From: UBA10649 sp963700745
GTDB taxonomy: Bacteria; Actinomycetota; Actinomycetes; S36-B12
Reading direction: 5' to 3'
Assembly: GCA_963700745.1 (NCBI GenBank)
Contig: CAVOYT010000013.1
Coordinates: 1 to 64,000, forward strand
DNA length: 64,000 bases
Notes under the pieces: model-generated
The model's input: only the letters and a program-made list of their open reading frames with translations
What the model was told of the DNA's origin: nothing
The model's database searches: none
Shown: positions 9,014 through 18,250 of the stretch, one piece after another
Layout of the letters: each line of letters opens with the position of its first letter
Numbering within the stretch: the stretch's first letter is position 1
Position numbers and translations under genes: made by a program

Positions 9014-10380
9014 ATGCGGGTACGACGAATCGTGGCGAGTGTGACCGCGGCAGTGATGGTCATGGGCGGGGTGTCGCTGGTCGCGGCCCCGGCATCCTCG
9101 GTGGGGACCTGCCCGACCCAGAGTGGGCAAAACGCTCCTTTCACGGTGACGCCGGCCCCGACTCCCGGCGTGGACTGGTCCGGTTGTGACCTGACCGACG
9201 CGAACCTGACCTTCGCGAACCTGATCTACGCGCACCTGGGCAACGCGAACCTGACCCGCGCGAACCTGGACAACGCGAACCTGGACAACGCGGACCTGAC
9301 CGACGCGAACCTGACCCGCGCGAACCTGCGCCACGCGAACCTGGCCAACGCGAACCTGTCCTTCGCGAACCTGGACAACGCGAACCTGTCCTTCGCGAAC
9401 CTGTCCTTCGCGGACCTGTCGGGCGCGGACCTGTCGGGCGCGGACCTGACCCTCGCGGACCTGACCCTCGCGAACCTGGGCAACGCGACCCTGCGCGGCG
9501 TGGACCTGAACGGCGCGACCCTGCGCGGCGCGGACCTGACCGACGCGATCCTGACCGGCGCGGACCTGACCAACGCGGACCTGACCCGCGCGGACCTGAC
9601 CGACGCGGACCTGGACCAACGCGAACCTGGACAAAGCGAACCTGGACAACGCGGACCTGAAGGGTGCGTTCGTGGAATGCCCGACAGGTGGGATCCTGGG
9701 GAGCGCCATCATCGGGGTCCCCCTGAGCCTTCCGGCCGGGTGGACGCAGGTGGGCGGCGTCTTGACGGTCCCGGTCGTGCCGTGTGCGACGGTGGCGCTG
9801 GACGTGCCGACCCCGGTCTCGGTGGGCGTGTCGGTGACGGTGCGGGCGACCGTGACCCCGGCAACGGCGGCGGGGGTGGTGAAGTTCTTCGCCAACGGGA
9901 CCTCACTGGGCACGGCTCCGGTCACTGGTGGGGTGGCGACGCTGCCGTGGGTGCCGACCGCCCCCGGCGCGGTGACCCTGGGCGTCCAGTACATCGCCAT
10001 TGATATCCCTCCGGGCGGTGTCCCGGGCGCGGGCACCGGCAAGGTGGTGACCGTCGCGGCCTCACCGACTACGACGCCGACCACGACACCGACCACGACG
10101 GTGACCAAGCCGGGCAGGGTCGCGGGGTTGAAGGCCGAGAGCACCGGCAGGCGCAAGGTGACCCTGCAGTTGGCGGGCACCGAGTTCAGGGTCGCCGGTG
10201 GTGACGTACCAGTACCGGGCCAAGGGCAAGACGAAGTGGAAGACGACCACCGGCACCAAGGCGAAGGTGAAGAGCAAGAAGTTGAAGAAGGGCAAGAGGG
10301 TCACGTTCCAGGTCCACGCCAAGAACAGCGCCGGCACCGGACCCGATCAGCCAGCGAAGAGGATCACGATCACGCGGTAG
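9014..10380 (+). CDS. Secreted pentapeptide-repeat protein with Ig-like and Fn3 domains
   Basis: Begins MRVRRIVASVTAAVMVMGGVSLV, a signal peptide cut after ...APAS. After a short linker come about 32 consecutive A(D/N)LXX pentapeptides (roughly residues 62-220), which should form a right-handed quadrilateral beta-helix. Then follow an Ig-like repeat (VALDVPTPVSVGVSVTVRATVTPA... with VKFFANGTSLG), a Thr-Pro linker, and a C-terminal Fn3-like domain (PGRVAGLKAES...YQYRAKGKTKW...NSAGTGP). Frame breaks lie near 9612 and 10196. ATG 9014 fits the GGAG at 9004 better than ATG 9011. It is the largest gene of the putative element; an extracellular surface or binding role is likely, target unknown. Confidence 0.78.
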
Positions 10381-10438
10381 ACCACCGCTGGCAGCACACG
10401 ACCGGGACCCCGGCCCGCACCAGCGGGTCGGGGTTCTG

Positions 10439-10670
10439 TCACGTCCGGAGCACCGCCTCGCCGATCGGCTCGACGTCGAGCAGGTCCCCGTTGACCCAGT
10501 GCTCGTGCATCAGCCCGTCGCGCTGGTAGCGCACCAGCGCCGTCCATGTCTCGCCTCTCGCGGTCGATCCACCGCCAGGCAAGCAGGGTGCCGGGCCACC
10601 AGTCCGTCTCGATGGGGAACGGAGCGGTGCAGCCGGGTGGTGCGGGTGCGCGGGCGATGACCGCTTGCAC
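10439..10670 (-). CDS. Small conserved-looking protein, function unknown
   Basis: From GTG 10670 it reads VQAVIARAPAPPGC...FPIETDWWPGTLLAWRWIDRERR, then after a frame break near 10560 TWTALVRYQRDGLMHEHWVNGDLLDVEPIGEAVLRT: about 77 residues. The W/L-rich pattern recalls short hypothetical proteins of actinobacteria, but no function is known to me. Its start codon and upstream region are repeated at 12612-12752. Confidence 0.5.
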
Positions 10671-10770
10671 GCGAACCGACCGAGTTCGCTCACGGGGGTG
10701 ACGGTAGGTGGTCGGGCTGACGGCCCAACCGACCTCATGACGGTTGGCTCGATGATTCGTGACCGGACTT
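10632..10770. repeat. Direct repeat, copy 1 (5' end and upstream of small gene)
   Basis: About 140 bases, roughly 80% identical by eye to 12612-12752. It covers the first ~13 codons and upstream region of the minus-strand small protein gene. Shared blocks include GCGGGCGATGACCGC, GCACGCGAACCGACCGA and CTCGATGATTCGT. Confidence 0.7.
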
Positions 10771-11022
10771 AAGATCCGACTACTCCGCACGAAACGGCAG
10801 GAGTTCTCACAGGAGCAGTGTCGGAATCTCACGGCAATCGCGGTTGTCGCCAGGACCACCTCGCCCGGTCACAGCCTGAAGGCAGTAGCGATTGGTGACA
10901 CCGGGGATGTCCTGGCTGAGGAGTCGTCAGGAGCCTGTGGGGCGCGGCTCGAAGGCGTGAGGAAGCAGGGACCGGGGCGACCAAACTGAAACAGCTTTGC
11001 GAGTCGTGTGGCAGATGCGTAA
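10771..11022. other. Stretch without a convincing gene
   Basis: About 250 bases between the small protein's upstream region and the lipoprotein gene. A 76-codon plus-strand frame exists but its codon usage is unlike neighbouring genes, so I do not call it. Confidence 0.4.
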
Positions 11023-11559
11023 CTAGCTCTCGCTCGACTGCTCTGTGACCCTTGCGTGCTTCATTGCAGCGTGTTGGTCGTATCGGCGCGTGTCGCAGTT
11101 CTCGTCGATGAGGACCATTCGCAGGGTGTCGGCGTCAATCCAGTCAACCGTGTAGGCCCCATGCGAGTTGGGGCACTCGGTGGCGTCTGGAGACTCGTTC
11201 ATGGTGACTGTCGACCCGTCGAAGGTATACGTGCCCCAGGCCCAGGGCTCCGCGCCGTTGCGGGTGATGGAGACGGTCCCGTCCTCGTGATAGGTCTTCG
11301 AGACGACATACCAAGTCCCGTCTGGCACATACGTGAGGAACATAGGCCCACCAACGAACCAGGTGCCGTTCAACTGCTCAGCGTCCACCACTATCGGACT
11401 GGCGGCCTTCGTTGCTGCGGCCTGCGTCGCGGCAGGCTCAGAGCTGTCCTCGGAGGAACAGGCCGGTAGAAGCCCCGCTGCGACCACCATGCACGCGACC
11501 ACTCCCGCGGTGCGGAATCGACCTCGTGGCCCTGGGATTTTGTGATGGAGACTGACCAT
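11023..11559 (-). CDS. Secreted lipoprotein, unknown function
   Basis: 178 residues from ATG 11559, behind a GGGGAGG site. Signal peptide with lipobox LLPAC (Cys near residue 35), then an Ala/Thr/Ser-rich linker and a compact domain (LNGTWFVGGPMFLTYVPDGTWYVV...WGTYTFDGSTVTM...DADTLRMVLIDENCDTR) that looks like a small lipocalin-like beta-barrel. Anchored on the outer face of the membrane. Function not recognised. Confidence 0.72.
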   Translation of the reverse strand: MVSLHHKIPGPRGRFRTAGVVACMVVAAGLLPACSSEDSSEPAATQAAATKAASPIVVDAEQLNGTWFVGGPMFLTYVPDGTWYVVSKTYHEDGTVSITRNGAEPWAWGTYTFDGSTVTMNESPDATECPNSHGAYTVDWIDADTLRMVLIDENCDTRRYDQHAAMKHARVTEQSSES

Positions 11560-11963
11560 GGGTTCAACCTCCCCTGTCCGTTCCACGGTGCGACGGCAGG
11601 CTGGTGCGATGCGCGGCCACACACACCCCGCGATCGTCCGAACGACGCCTCATTCGGTGGCCTACGTCACGCGAGTGTTTGGACCCCCCGTGGGTATCAC
11701 TGATTGGGATTGCTGTCGGTCCGGGCAGCCGGTTCTGCGGCTGGTTCGGCCGATGGACGCGGGAGGACTGGCCGAGCGACAGATCTGCCGTCCCGAGGTC
11801 CCGCTGAGCCAGTCGGATCTGCTCATCAACGGTCGAGGTGAGCCGAACCTGGTCCGCTCCCCGCCGTGCCGTGTGCGGCCCGCCGCAGATCTTCGTTTCG
11901 TGCGTGTTCCGGCACCGAGCCGTCTAGGCTGCCCAGAACGAGCTGCCACACGGGGAGGGTGCC
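11560..11963. other. 404-base gap, no gene recognised
   Basis: Lies between the divergent lipoprotein and DUF998 genes and must hold their promoters. A GGGTAT at 11691 has a GTTT only 11 bases before it, too close for a SigF-type promoter. Open frames here have poor codon bias. Confidence 0.4.
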
Positions 11964-12596
11964 ATGACCGCCAGGCAATACGGCGTCATCGGCATGATCG
12001 GTGTTGCCGGGTGGCTGCTGGTGAACGCCGTCCTCCACGTGCTCGACCCAGAACTCAGCGTCGTCGACAATGTGATGAGTGAATACGCGCTCGGCGACTA
12101 CGGATGGCTCAGCCGACTGAGCGACGTCCTCAACGCCGTTGGCGTGATCGCCATCGCACTCGGGCTCCGCGCCACGCTGTCGCCAGGGAAGCGGGTGACC
12201 GCGTCGTGGGTGCTCATGCTGATCGCCGGCCTCGGGTTCATCGTGTCCGCGGTCTTCGTGACCGACGAGACGGACACCGAGGAGACCACCATCTCGGGCG
12301 GGATCCACATCCTCAGCTTCCTCGTGACGATCATCAGCCTCCTCGTCGCAGTGTGGATGCTCCGCGGCGTGTTCGCGCGCGATGATGGCTGGCGGCAGTT
12401 CCGACGCGCCCAGCTCTGGTTCGCCGTGGCGGTCAGCGTTGTCTTCGTCGGGAACATCGCGCTCGCTGAGGCGGCACCGGGTCTGGCGCAACGGGTCCTC
12501 GCTGTGGTGCTCGCGATCTGGTGGCTTTCCCTCGCCGTGAACATTAGGCGAGTGCCGGAAGTTCGCAGTGACCCCGTATCGGCTGCTGTGGCCTAG
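11964..12596 (+). CDS. DUF998-family membrane protein
   Basis: 210 residues with six predicted membrane helices and the DUF998 hallmark loop (LDPELSVVDNVMSEYALGDYGWL) after helix 1. Start ATG 11964 follows GGGGAGGG. The family is widespread in actinobacteria and has no established function. No frame break. Confidence 0.82.
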   Translation: MTARQYGVIGMIGVAGWLLVNAVLHVLDPELSVVDNVMSEYALGDYGWLSRLSDVLNAVGVIAIALGLRATLSPGKRVTASWVLMLIAGLGFIVSAVFVTDETDTEETTISGGIHILSFLVTIISLLVAVWMLRGVFARDDGWRQFRRAQLWFAVAVSVVFVGNIALAEAAPGLAQRVLAVVLAIWWLSLAVNIRRVPEVRSDPVSAAVA

Positions 12597-12611
12597 CGCC
12601 GAGGATCGTCG

Positions 12612-12752
12612 GGCCGGGTGGAGCGGGGGGCGCGGGCGATGACCGCCTGCACGCGAACCGACCGATGTTCGCTCACGCCGGCGACGGTAGGTGCTCGGGC
12701 TGACGTCTAAACCACCGCATGATCGGGCCGCTCGATGATTCGTCAGCGGACT
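12612..12752. repeat. Direct repeat, copy 2 (truncated duplicate)
   Basis: Second copy of the 10632-10770 segment. On the minus strand it preserves the GTG start and VQAVIARAP of the small protein, then departs into sequence abutting the DUF998 gene, so the duplicate gene is cut after about nine codons. The rest of the gap to 12930 shows no gene. Confidence 0.65.
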
Positions 12753-12930
12753 TCGGAACTGATCACCTCTCCCGGTTGCTCGGGTGTTCCCCTACGTACT
12801 GAGCCGGAATCTCACGTCCCGTCGCCTGCTGCTGGTTTCGCGGGCGTCACCGGAGGCCTCGGTGATCACGCTGTCTGGGCGCGGAAACGGCGCATGAGAC
12901 GAATGCCCGTCCTCGCTTGATGACGCTGGG

Positions 12931-13701
12931 CTAGTGCGTGGCCGACACCCACGTAGGCCAGGCCTCGACGGTTTGGAACCCGATGCGTTGATAGACGGGG
13001 TACCCGTCCGTGGAGGACTGGAGCCACGCCCAGCCGGAGCCATCGGCGATCGCGTCCGTGACAGCCCGCGCGGTCACGGCCGCGCCATAGCCATGCCTAC
13101 GGTGCTCAGGCGGAGTCGCGACATTGAAGATCCCGGCACCGCCAGTGCCGCTGGGTACGGATACGGCCGTGGTGGCCGGCACCCCATCCACCCAGCCCGC
13201 GTAGAGGCGGGATCCGGGGACCGCCCGCACCAACGCGGTGATGGCAGCCATGACGTCGACAGGAACGCCGAACCCAGAAGCACCGACCGTCGTGTGCAGG
13301 TCGTGCTCGGAGGAATCCAGCTCGCGGATGTCCAACCCCGGAGTCGCGTCGGGAGGAGGCAGCAGCCCTGGATCATCGAGGACCATGAGCGGGACGTCGT
13401 CGTCAGGGGAGAGCGCGAATGCGGCGGCGGCGCCGGCGAGTGCTTCACGCTGGCCGGTGCGCCCTTGTAGGCAGTAGGGGAGGTCGTGCGCGCGAACCTC
13501 CTCGATCATGGAACTGAGCCGACCCAGGTCCTCAACGGGCGCGGTGACCCATACGCCGTTCATCATCGCAATGGGCAGGCCGGTGACGAGAGCCGTCACG
13601 CCGGGCTCGCGGTGCGACCAGACGCGATCGGGGGCAGCGGTCGCCATCGCGATCCACGTTGACCGGAACGCCGCGGCGGCGAGCTCGGCGTCGATGGACA
13701 T
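12931..13701 (-). CDS. GNAT-family acetyltransferase
   Basis: 256 residues from ATG 13701. The C-terminal half is a GNAT domain with IFNVATPPEHRRHGYGAAVTARAV (acetyl-CoA loop) and GWAWLQSSTDGYPVYQRIGF; the N-terminal half resembles a degenerate GNAT domain (MMNGVWV...LPYCLQGR). Complete, no frame break. Cargo of the element; substrate unknown. Confidence 0.78.
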   Translation of the reverse strand: MSIDAELAAAAFRSTWIAMATAAPDRVWSHREPGVTALVTGLPIAMMNGVWVTAPVEDLGRLSSMIEEVRAHDLPYCLQGRTGQREALAGAAAAFALSPDDDVPLMVLDDPGLLPPPDATPGLDIRELDSSEHDLHTTVGASGFGVPVDVMAAITALVRAVPGSRLYAGWVDGVPATTAVSVPSGTGGAGIFNVATPPEHRRHGYGAAVTARAVTDAIADGSGWAWLQSSTDGYPVYQRIGFQTVEAWPTWVSATH

Positions 13702-13755
13702 GGCAGGACGATACTGCGGTCGGCACCGAGACTGCTTGGCGAAGTCGTAGCCTGA

Positions 13756-14331
13756 ATTCAGGAGCTCCCCGACGTCTACCGGGCGCTCGTGGTGTTCCTT
13801 GCCGGCTCCGGTCTGCGTATCGGTGAAGCTCTCGCGCTCGATGTCTCCGACGTCGACTTCCCTCGCCGTCAAGTGCGGGTCGAACGTCAACTGCGCCAGA
13901 ACGGGACCTTCGGGCCGCCAAAGGGGAACAAGGCACGCACCGTTCCATTGGGGCACGTCGTCATCGACGCCTTGGCTGGTCACCTAGCCGCCCCGCCGTC
14001 AGAGGGTCCGCTGTTCACCACTGAGACCGGGCAGCGGCTGTCCTACCGACGATGGAAGGGCATCTGGGGGCGTGCCCGGAGGCAAGTGAGCGTGGCGTTC
14101 ACGACCCACTACCTCCGCCACTACTTCGCCTCCGCGCTGATCTCGGGCGGGGCCAGCGTCAAGCAGGTCCAGACGGCGCTCGGGCACTCCTCGGCGGCCA
14201 TCACCCTTCGGGTCTACGCGCACCTGTTCCCGGGTGACGACGACCGGACCCGGGACACCATGGACGCCGCCCTCAGTACGCTTGCGAATCCTGCTGCGGA
14301 CTCAGTGCGGACTGGAACGGCGTCCATCTAG
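13756..14331 (+). pseudogene. Tyrosine integrase, catalytic domain only
   Basis: The frame opens at IQELPDVYRALVVFLAGSGLRIGEALALDV and runs to a TAG at 14331. The catalytic residues of tyrosine recombinases are visible: Arg in SGLRIGEAL, HYLRH (His-x-x-Arg), GHSS, and Tyr in LRVYAHLFPG. The arm-binding and core-binding N-terminal domains are missing; an in-frame TGA at 13753 precedes, and the acetyltransferase start lies just upstream, so the 5' part seems deleted. It ends 30 bases from the right attachment core. A GTG at 13789 could start a shortened protein, but recombinase activity is doubtful. Confidence 0.8.
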
Positions 14332-14361
14332 CGTTTCCGCTGGTCAGAGGCACATTTCTCT

Positions 14362-14382
14362 GCTCAGGCCTTCTTGGTCTCC
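14362..14382. repeat. Attachment-site core, right copy (3' end of sodN)
   Basis: Identical to 8669-8689. On the minus strand it encodes the final ETKKA-stop of sodN, so the chromosomal target gene stays intact after integration. Confidence 0.7.
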
Positions 14383-14777
14383 CAGAAGATCGCCGCGATC
14401 TCGTCGATCTTGGCGAGCAGCTCGTCGGCGACGGCGACGTCGGTCGTGCCCTTGGTGCCGCCGGCGCCGGCCAGCTTGGTGGCCTGGTTGAACAGGTCGT
14501 TCAGCTGCGGGTACTTCTCGAAGTGCGGGGCCTTGAAGTAGTCGGTCCACAGCACCCACAGGTGCTCCTTGACCATGTGCGAGCGCTCTTCCTTGATGGC
14601 GATCGCGCGGGCCTTGAACTCGGGGTCGTCGGAGCCGTGGTACTTGACCATGCAGGCCTTGACCGACTCGGCCTCGAGGCGGGCCTGGGCGGGGTCGTAC
14701 ACGCCGCAGGGCAGGTCGCAGTGGGCGTAGGCGGTGGTGCGGGGGGCCAGCATCTTGGTGACGAGACTCGTGAGCAT
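14364..14777 (-). CDS. sodN: Nickel superoxide dismutase
   Basis: 137 residues. After a 18-residue propeptide the mature enzyme begins with the nickel hook HCDLPCGVYDPAQAR: His1, Cys2 and Cys6 bind Ni. The four-helix body is conserved up to IFWETKKA. The propeptide is removed by SodX, encoded divergently next door. ATG 14777 follows GGAGGAG. The 3' end doubles as the integration site of the element to its left. Converts superoxide to peroxide and oxygen, in the cytoplasm or after export. Confidence 0.96.
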   Translation of the reverse strand: MLTSLVTKMLAPRTTAYAHCDLPCGVYDPAQARLEAESVKACMVKYHGSDDPEFKARAIAIKEERSHMVKEHLWVLWTDYFKAPHFEKYPQLNDLFNQATKLAGAGGTKGTTDVAVADELLAKIDEIAAIFWETKKA

Positions 14778-14859
14778 GGAACTCCTCCTGGGGACGTGAG
14801 TGATGGCCTCTGACGATAGCGCCGATCGCGCGCAGCGCGGCAGCAGGCAGGATGGTCAC

Positions 14860-15174
14860 GTGCTGCCGATGACCCGCGTCCGAGTGGTGGGTCCGTCGAT
14901 GGAACCGGCGCTTCGCAACGGCGACTGGTGGCTCGTCCGACGCACGACCGGGTCGACGTCGGGGATGCCGTGCTCCTCGTGCACCCGCAGCGCCCCGACC
15001 TGCTGGTCGTCAAGCGGATCGCGCGGCGTGACGCGGACGGCTGGTGGGTGCTCGGGGACAACGACGACGGCCAGCGACGACAGCCGGACCTTCGGCGTCG
15101 TCCCGGCGAGGAACGTGGTCGGCCGCCTGTGGTGGAGGTACCGCCCGCTGCGCCGTCGTGCGGTGGCAGGCTGA
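14860..15174 (+). CDS. sodX: Nickel-type SOD maturation protease
   Basis: About 105 residues of an S26 signal-peptidase-like protease: catalytic Ser in VVGPSMEPAL, then DVGDAVLLVHPQRPDLLVVKRIARRD with the catalytic Lys, and GWWVLGDNDDASDDSRTFG. Frame breaks near 14945 and 15075. It lacks the membrane anchor of ordinary leader peptidases. Divergent from sodN, 82 bases apart, which fits its role in trimming the SodN propeptide. Confidence 0.88.
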   Translation: MLPMTRVRVVGPSMEPALRNGDWWLVRRTTGSTSGMPCSSCTRSAPTCWSSSGSRGVTRTAGGCSGTTTTASDDSRTFGVVPARNVVGRLWWRYRPLRRRAVAG

Positions 15175-15179
15175 GGCGC

Positions 15180-15615
15180 ATGCCGCTCGCTCAGCTCAAC
15201 GCCGGGCACATCCGCTTCCCGATCGACTCACCGGAGATGGCCACCTTCGTCGAGCAGCTGGCGGAGGTGAACGCGGCCGCGGAGGCGTCCGACGGGTTCA
15301 TCTGGCGCCTCAAGGACGCCGACGGCCCGGGATCGACGAGCTACCGGCTGCTCGGTGACGACCGGCTGCTCGTGAACCTGACGGTGTGGCGTGACCTCGA
15401 GGCCCTCCGGGCCTTCGTCATCGGCCATGACGGGCACCGCACCGCCCTGCGCGACCGCTATCAGTGGTTCGAGCGGGCGACCGAGCCCATGACGGTGTGC
15501 TGGCAGTGTCGACGAGGGCCACCTGCCAGGACTCGAGGAGGCCGAGGAGATGCTGCTGCGCCTTCGCCGCGAGGGACCCAGTGAGGAAGCCTTCCCGTTC
15601 ACCTACCGCGGCTAG
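15180..15615 (+). CDS. DUF3291 family protein
   Basis: About 144 residues starting MPLAQLNAGHIRFPIDSPEMATFVEQL with the family's FIWRL and LLVNLTVWRDLEALRAFV segments, and after a frame break near 15510 the C-terminus GLEEAEEMLLRLRREGPSEEAFPFTYRG. A dimeric alpha/beta-barrel-like fold is likely; biochemical role unknown. It follows sodX after five bases and is probably co-transcribed. Confidence 0.8.
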
Positions 15616-15714
15616 CTGCGTGCTGCGCCGTGGGCCGCGTCACATTCCGGCGTCGGCCCGTCCTGGACGCGCGCAGGTGTGCCAGCATGGCCCTTCTTCG
15701 AAGGAGTGGTCGCG

Positions 15715-16936
<1,222 letters not shown>

Positions 16937-16949
16937 GTAGGGTCGAAGC

Positions 16950-17918
16950 ATGTTCGCCGTCTACGCATCCGGCATCAACCGTGACGATCCGCTCTCCTGC
17001 CTGTCGGTGGGCGAGCTGGCCGAGCCGCTCACCCCTGATGACTGGGTCACCGTGCGGGTCCGGGCCGCCAGCCTGAACCACCATGACGTCTGGGCGCTGA
17101 AGGGGCAGGCACTGAAGGCGGAGCAGGTGCCGATGATCCTGGGGACGGACGCGGCCGGGGTGACCGACGACGGCCGCGAGGTGCTCATCCACGCGGTCGT
17201 CGGGGACGCTGAGTCCGGGGCTCGGGACGAGACCCTCGACCCGAGCCGCAGCCTGCTGAGCGAGAGGTACCCCGGCGCCATCGCGGAGCACGTGCGCGTG
17301 CCGGCCCACAACCTGATCGACAAGCCGGCCGAGCTCACGTTCGAGGAGGCCGCCTGCCTGCCCACCGCGTACCTGACGGCCTACAAGATGATCCAGGCCA
17401 AGTCCGCCACCGCGCCGGGCGACACGATCCTGGTGCAGGGGGCCGGCGGCGGGGTCTCGACGGCGCTCGTCGTCCTCGGCAAGGCGCTGGGGCGTCGGGT
17501 GTGGGTGACCTCGCGGGACGCGTCGAAGATGGAGTGGGCGCTGTCCATCGGAGCCGATGCCGTCTTCGAGAGCGGGACCCGGCTGCCGGAGAAGGTCGAT
17601 GCCGTCATGGAGACGGTGGGGGAGGCCACGTGGGGCCACTCCCTGCGGGCGCTGCGTCCCGGGGGGACCGTCGTGGTCTCCGGCGCGACGTCGGGTCCCA
17701 ACCCGCCGGCCGACCTGAACCGGGTGTTCTTCCTGCAGCTCAGCATCGTCGGCTCGACCATGGGCAGCATCGGGCAGCTGCGGGAGCTGGTCGACCTGCT
17801 GGTGCGCACCGGCGTGCGCCCGGTCATCGATCGGGTGCTGCCGATGAATCAGGCGCGCGAGGCGTTCGAGGCGATGAATGCCGGCGACGTCCACGGCAAG
17901 CTCGTCCTCACCCGCTGA
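16950..17918 (+). CDS. MDR-family alcohol dehydrogenase/quinone oxidoreductase
   Basis: 322 residues, complete. GroES-like N-terminal half (VRVRAASLNHHDVWALKGQ, ILGTDAAGVTDDG), then a nucleotide-binding domain with VQGAGGGVSTALVVLGKALG. Catalytic zinc ligands of classical alcohol dehydrogenases are not conserved and the structural zinc lobe is missing, so it is closer to the zinc-independent quinone oxidoreductase branch. Probably NADPH-dependent. Starts 13 bases after the malic enzyme gene. Confidence 0.85.
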   Translation: MFAVYASGINRDDPLSCLSVGELAEPLTPDDWVTVRVRAASLNHHDVWALKGQALKAEQVPMILGTDAAGVTDDGREVLIHAVVGDAESGARDETLDPSRSLLSERYPGAIAEHVRVPAHNLIDKPAELTFEEAACLPTAYLTAYKMIQAKSATAPGDTILVQGAGGGVSTALVVLGKALGRRVWVTSRDASKMEWALSIGADAVFESGTRLPEKVDAVMETVGEATWGHSLRALRPGGTVVVSGATSGPNPPADLNRVFFLQLSIVGSTMGSIGQLRELVDLLVRTGVRPVIDRVLPMNQAREAFEAMNAGDVHGKLVLTR

Positions 17919-17920
17919 TA

Positions 17921-18070
17921 TCCGTTTCTCCCGCAATGTGGGACAACCGGACAGGATTCAGCCGGTAGGGGCCTCCCATGTCCGTTTCTCCCACAATGTG
18001 GGACAAACGGGCAGGAGAAGGCGGATTCGGGGCTCCGGTGTCCGGCAGTCCCGCTTTGCGGGAGAAACGG
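17921..18070. repeat. 60-bp tandem repeat with palindromic cores
   Basis: Three 30-base palindromic units at 17921, 17981 and 18041, exactly 60 bases apart. Units 1 and 2 share TCCGTTTCTCCC and ATGTGGGACAA; unit 3 keeps CCCGC-TTT-GCGGG and GAAACGG. The two 30-base intervals agree at about 19 of 30 positions, so the whole is a diverged tandem repeat rather than repeat plus unique spacer. It fills the gap between two convergent genes and would fold into hairpins on either strand, so a terminator role is possible. Confidence 0.75.
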
Positions 18071-18244
18071 TCAGTCGTCGTCGTCGAGGCGGGCCAGCCA
18101 GGTCGCGAACCGCTCGATCGGGGTCTCGAACTCCGGGTTGAGATCCACGAACTCGCGCAGGCGCTCGGCCACCCAGTCGACCGAGACGTCCTCCTCGCCC
18201 CGGCGGCTCTGCAGTTCCTCGATACCGCGATCGGTGAAGTACAT
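18071..18244 (-). CDS. DUF6104 family small protein
   Basis: 57 residues starting MYFTDRGIEELQSRRGEEDV, with DWVAERLREFVDLNPEFETPIERFATWLARL and an acidic end. Small, helical, acidic and found beside kgd in many actinobacteria. Start ATG 18244 lies seven bases after the Kgd stop, so the two are one operon. Its function is not known. Confidence 0.85.
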   Translation of the reverse strand: MYFTDRGIEELQSRRGEEDVSVDWVAERLREFVDLNPEFETPIERFATWLARLDDDD

Positions 18245-18250
18245 GCCGGC

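Noticed and set aside
8699..10180. Long minus-strand open frame with VGQVR-type repeats opposite the pentapeptide gene
   Set aside because: It is the antisense image of the 15-base periodic pentapeptide coding, with no family match or ribosome site.
10759..10989. 76-codon plus-strand gene between the small gene and the lipoprotein
   Set aside because: No ribosome site, atypical codon use and no recognisable protein features.
11680..11696. Second SigF-type promoter (GTTT ... GGGTAT)
   Set aside because: The spacing is 11 bases, too short for this promoter class.
17921..18070. CRISPR-like array of three 30-base repeats with 30-base spacers
   Set aside because: The intervals resemble each other at about 19 of 30 positions, the repeats are palindromic and no cas gene is present.
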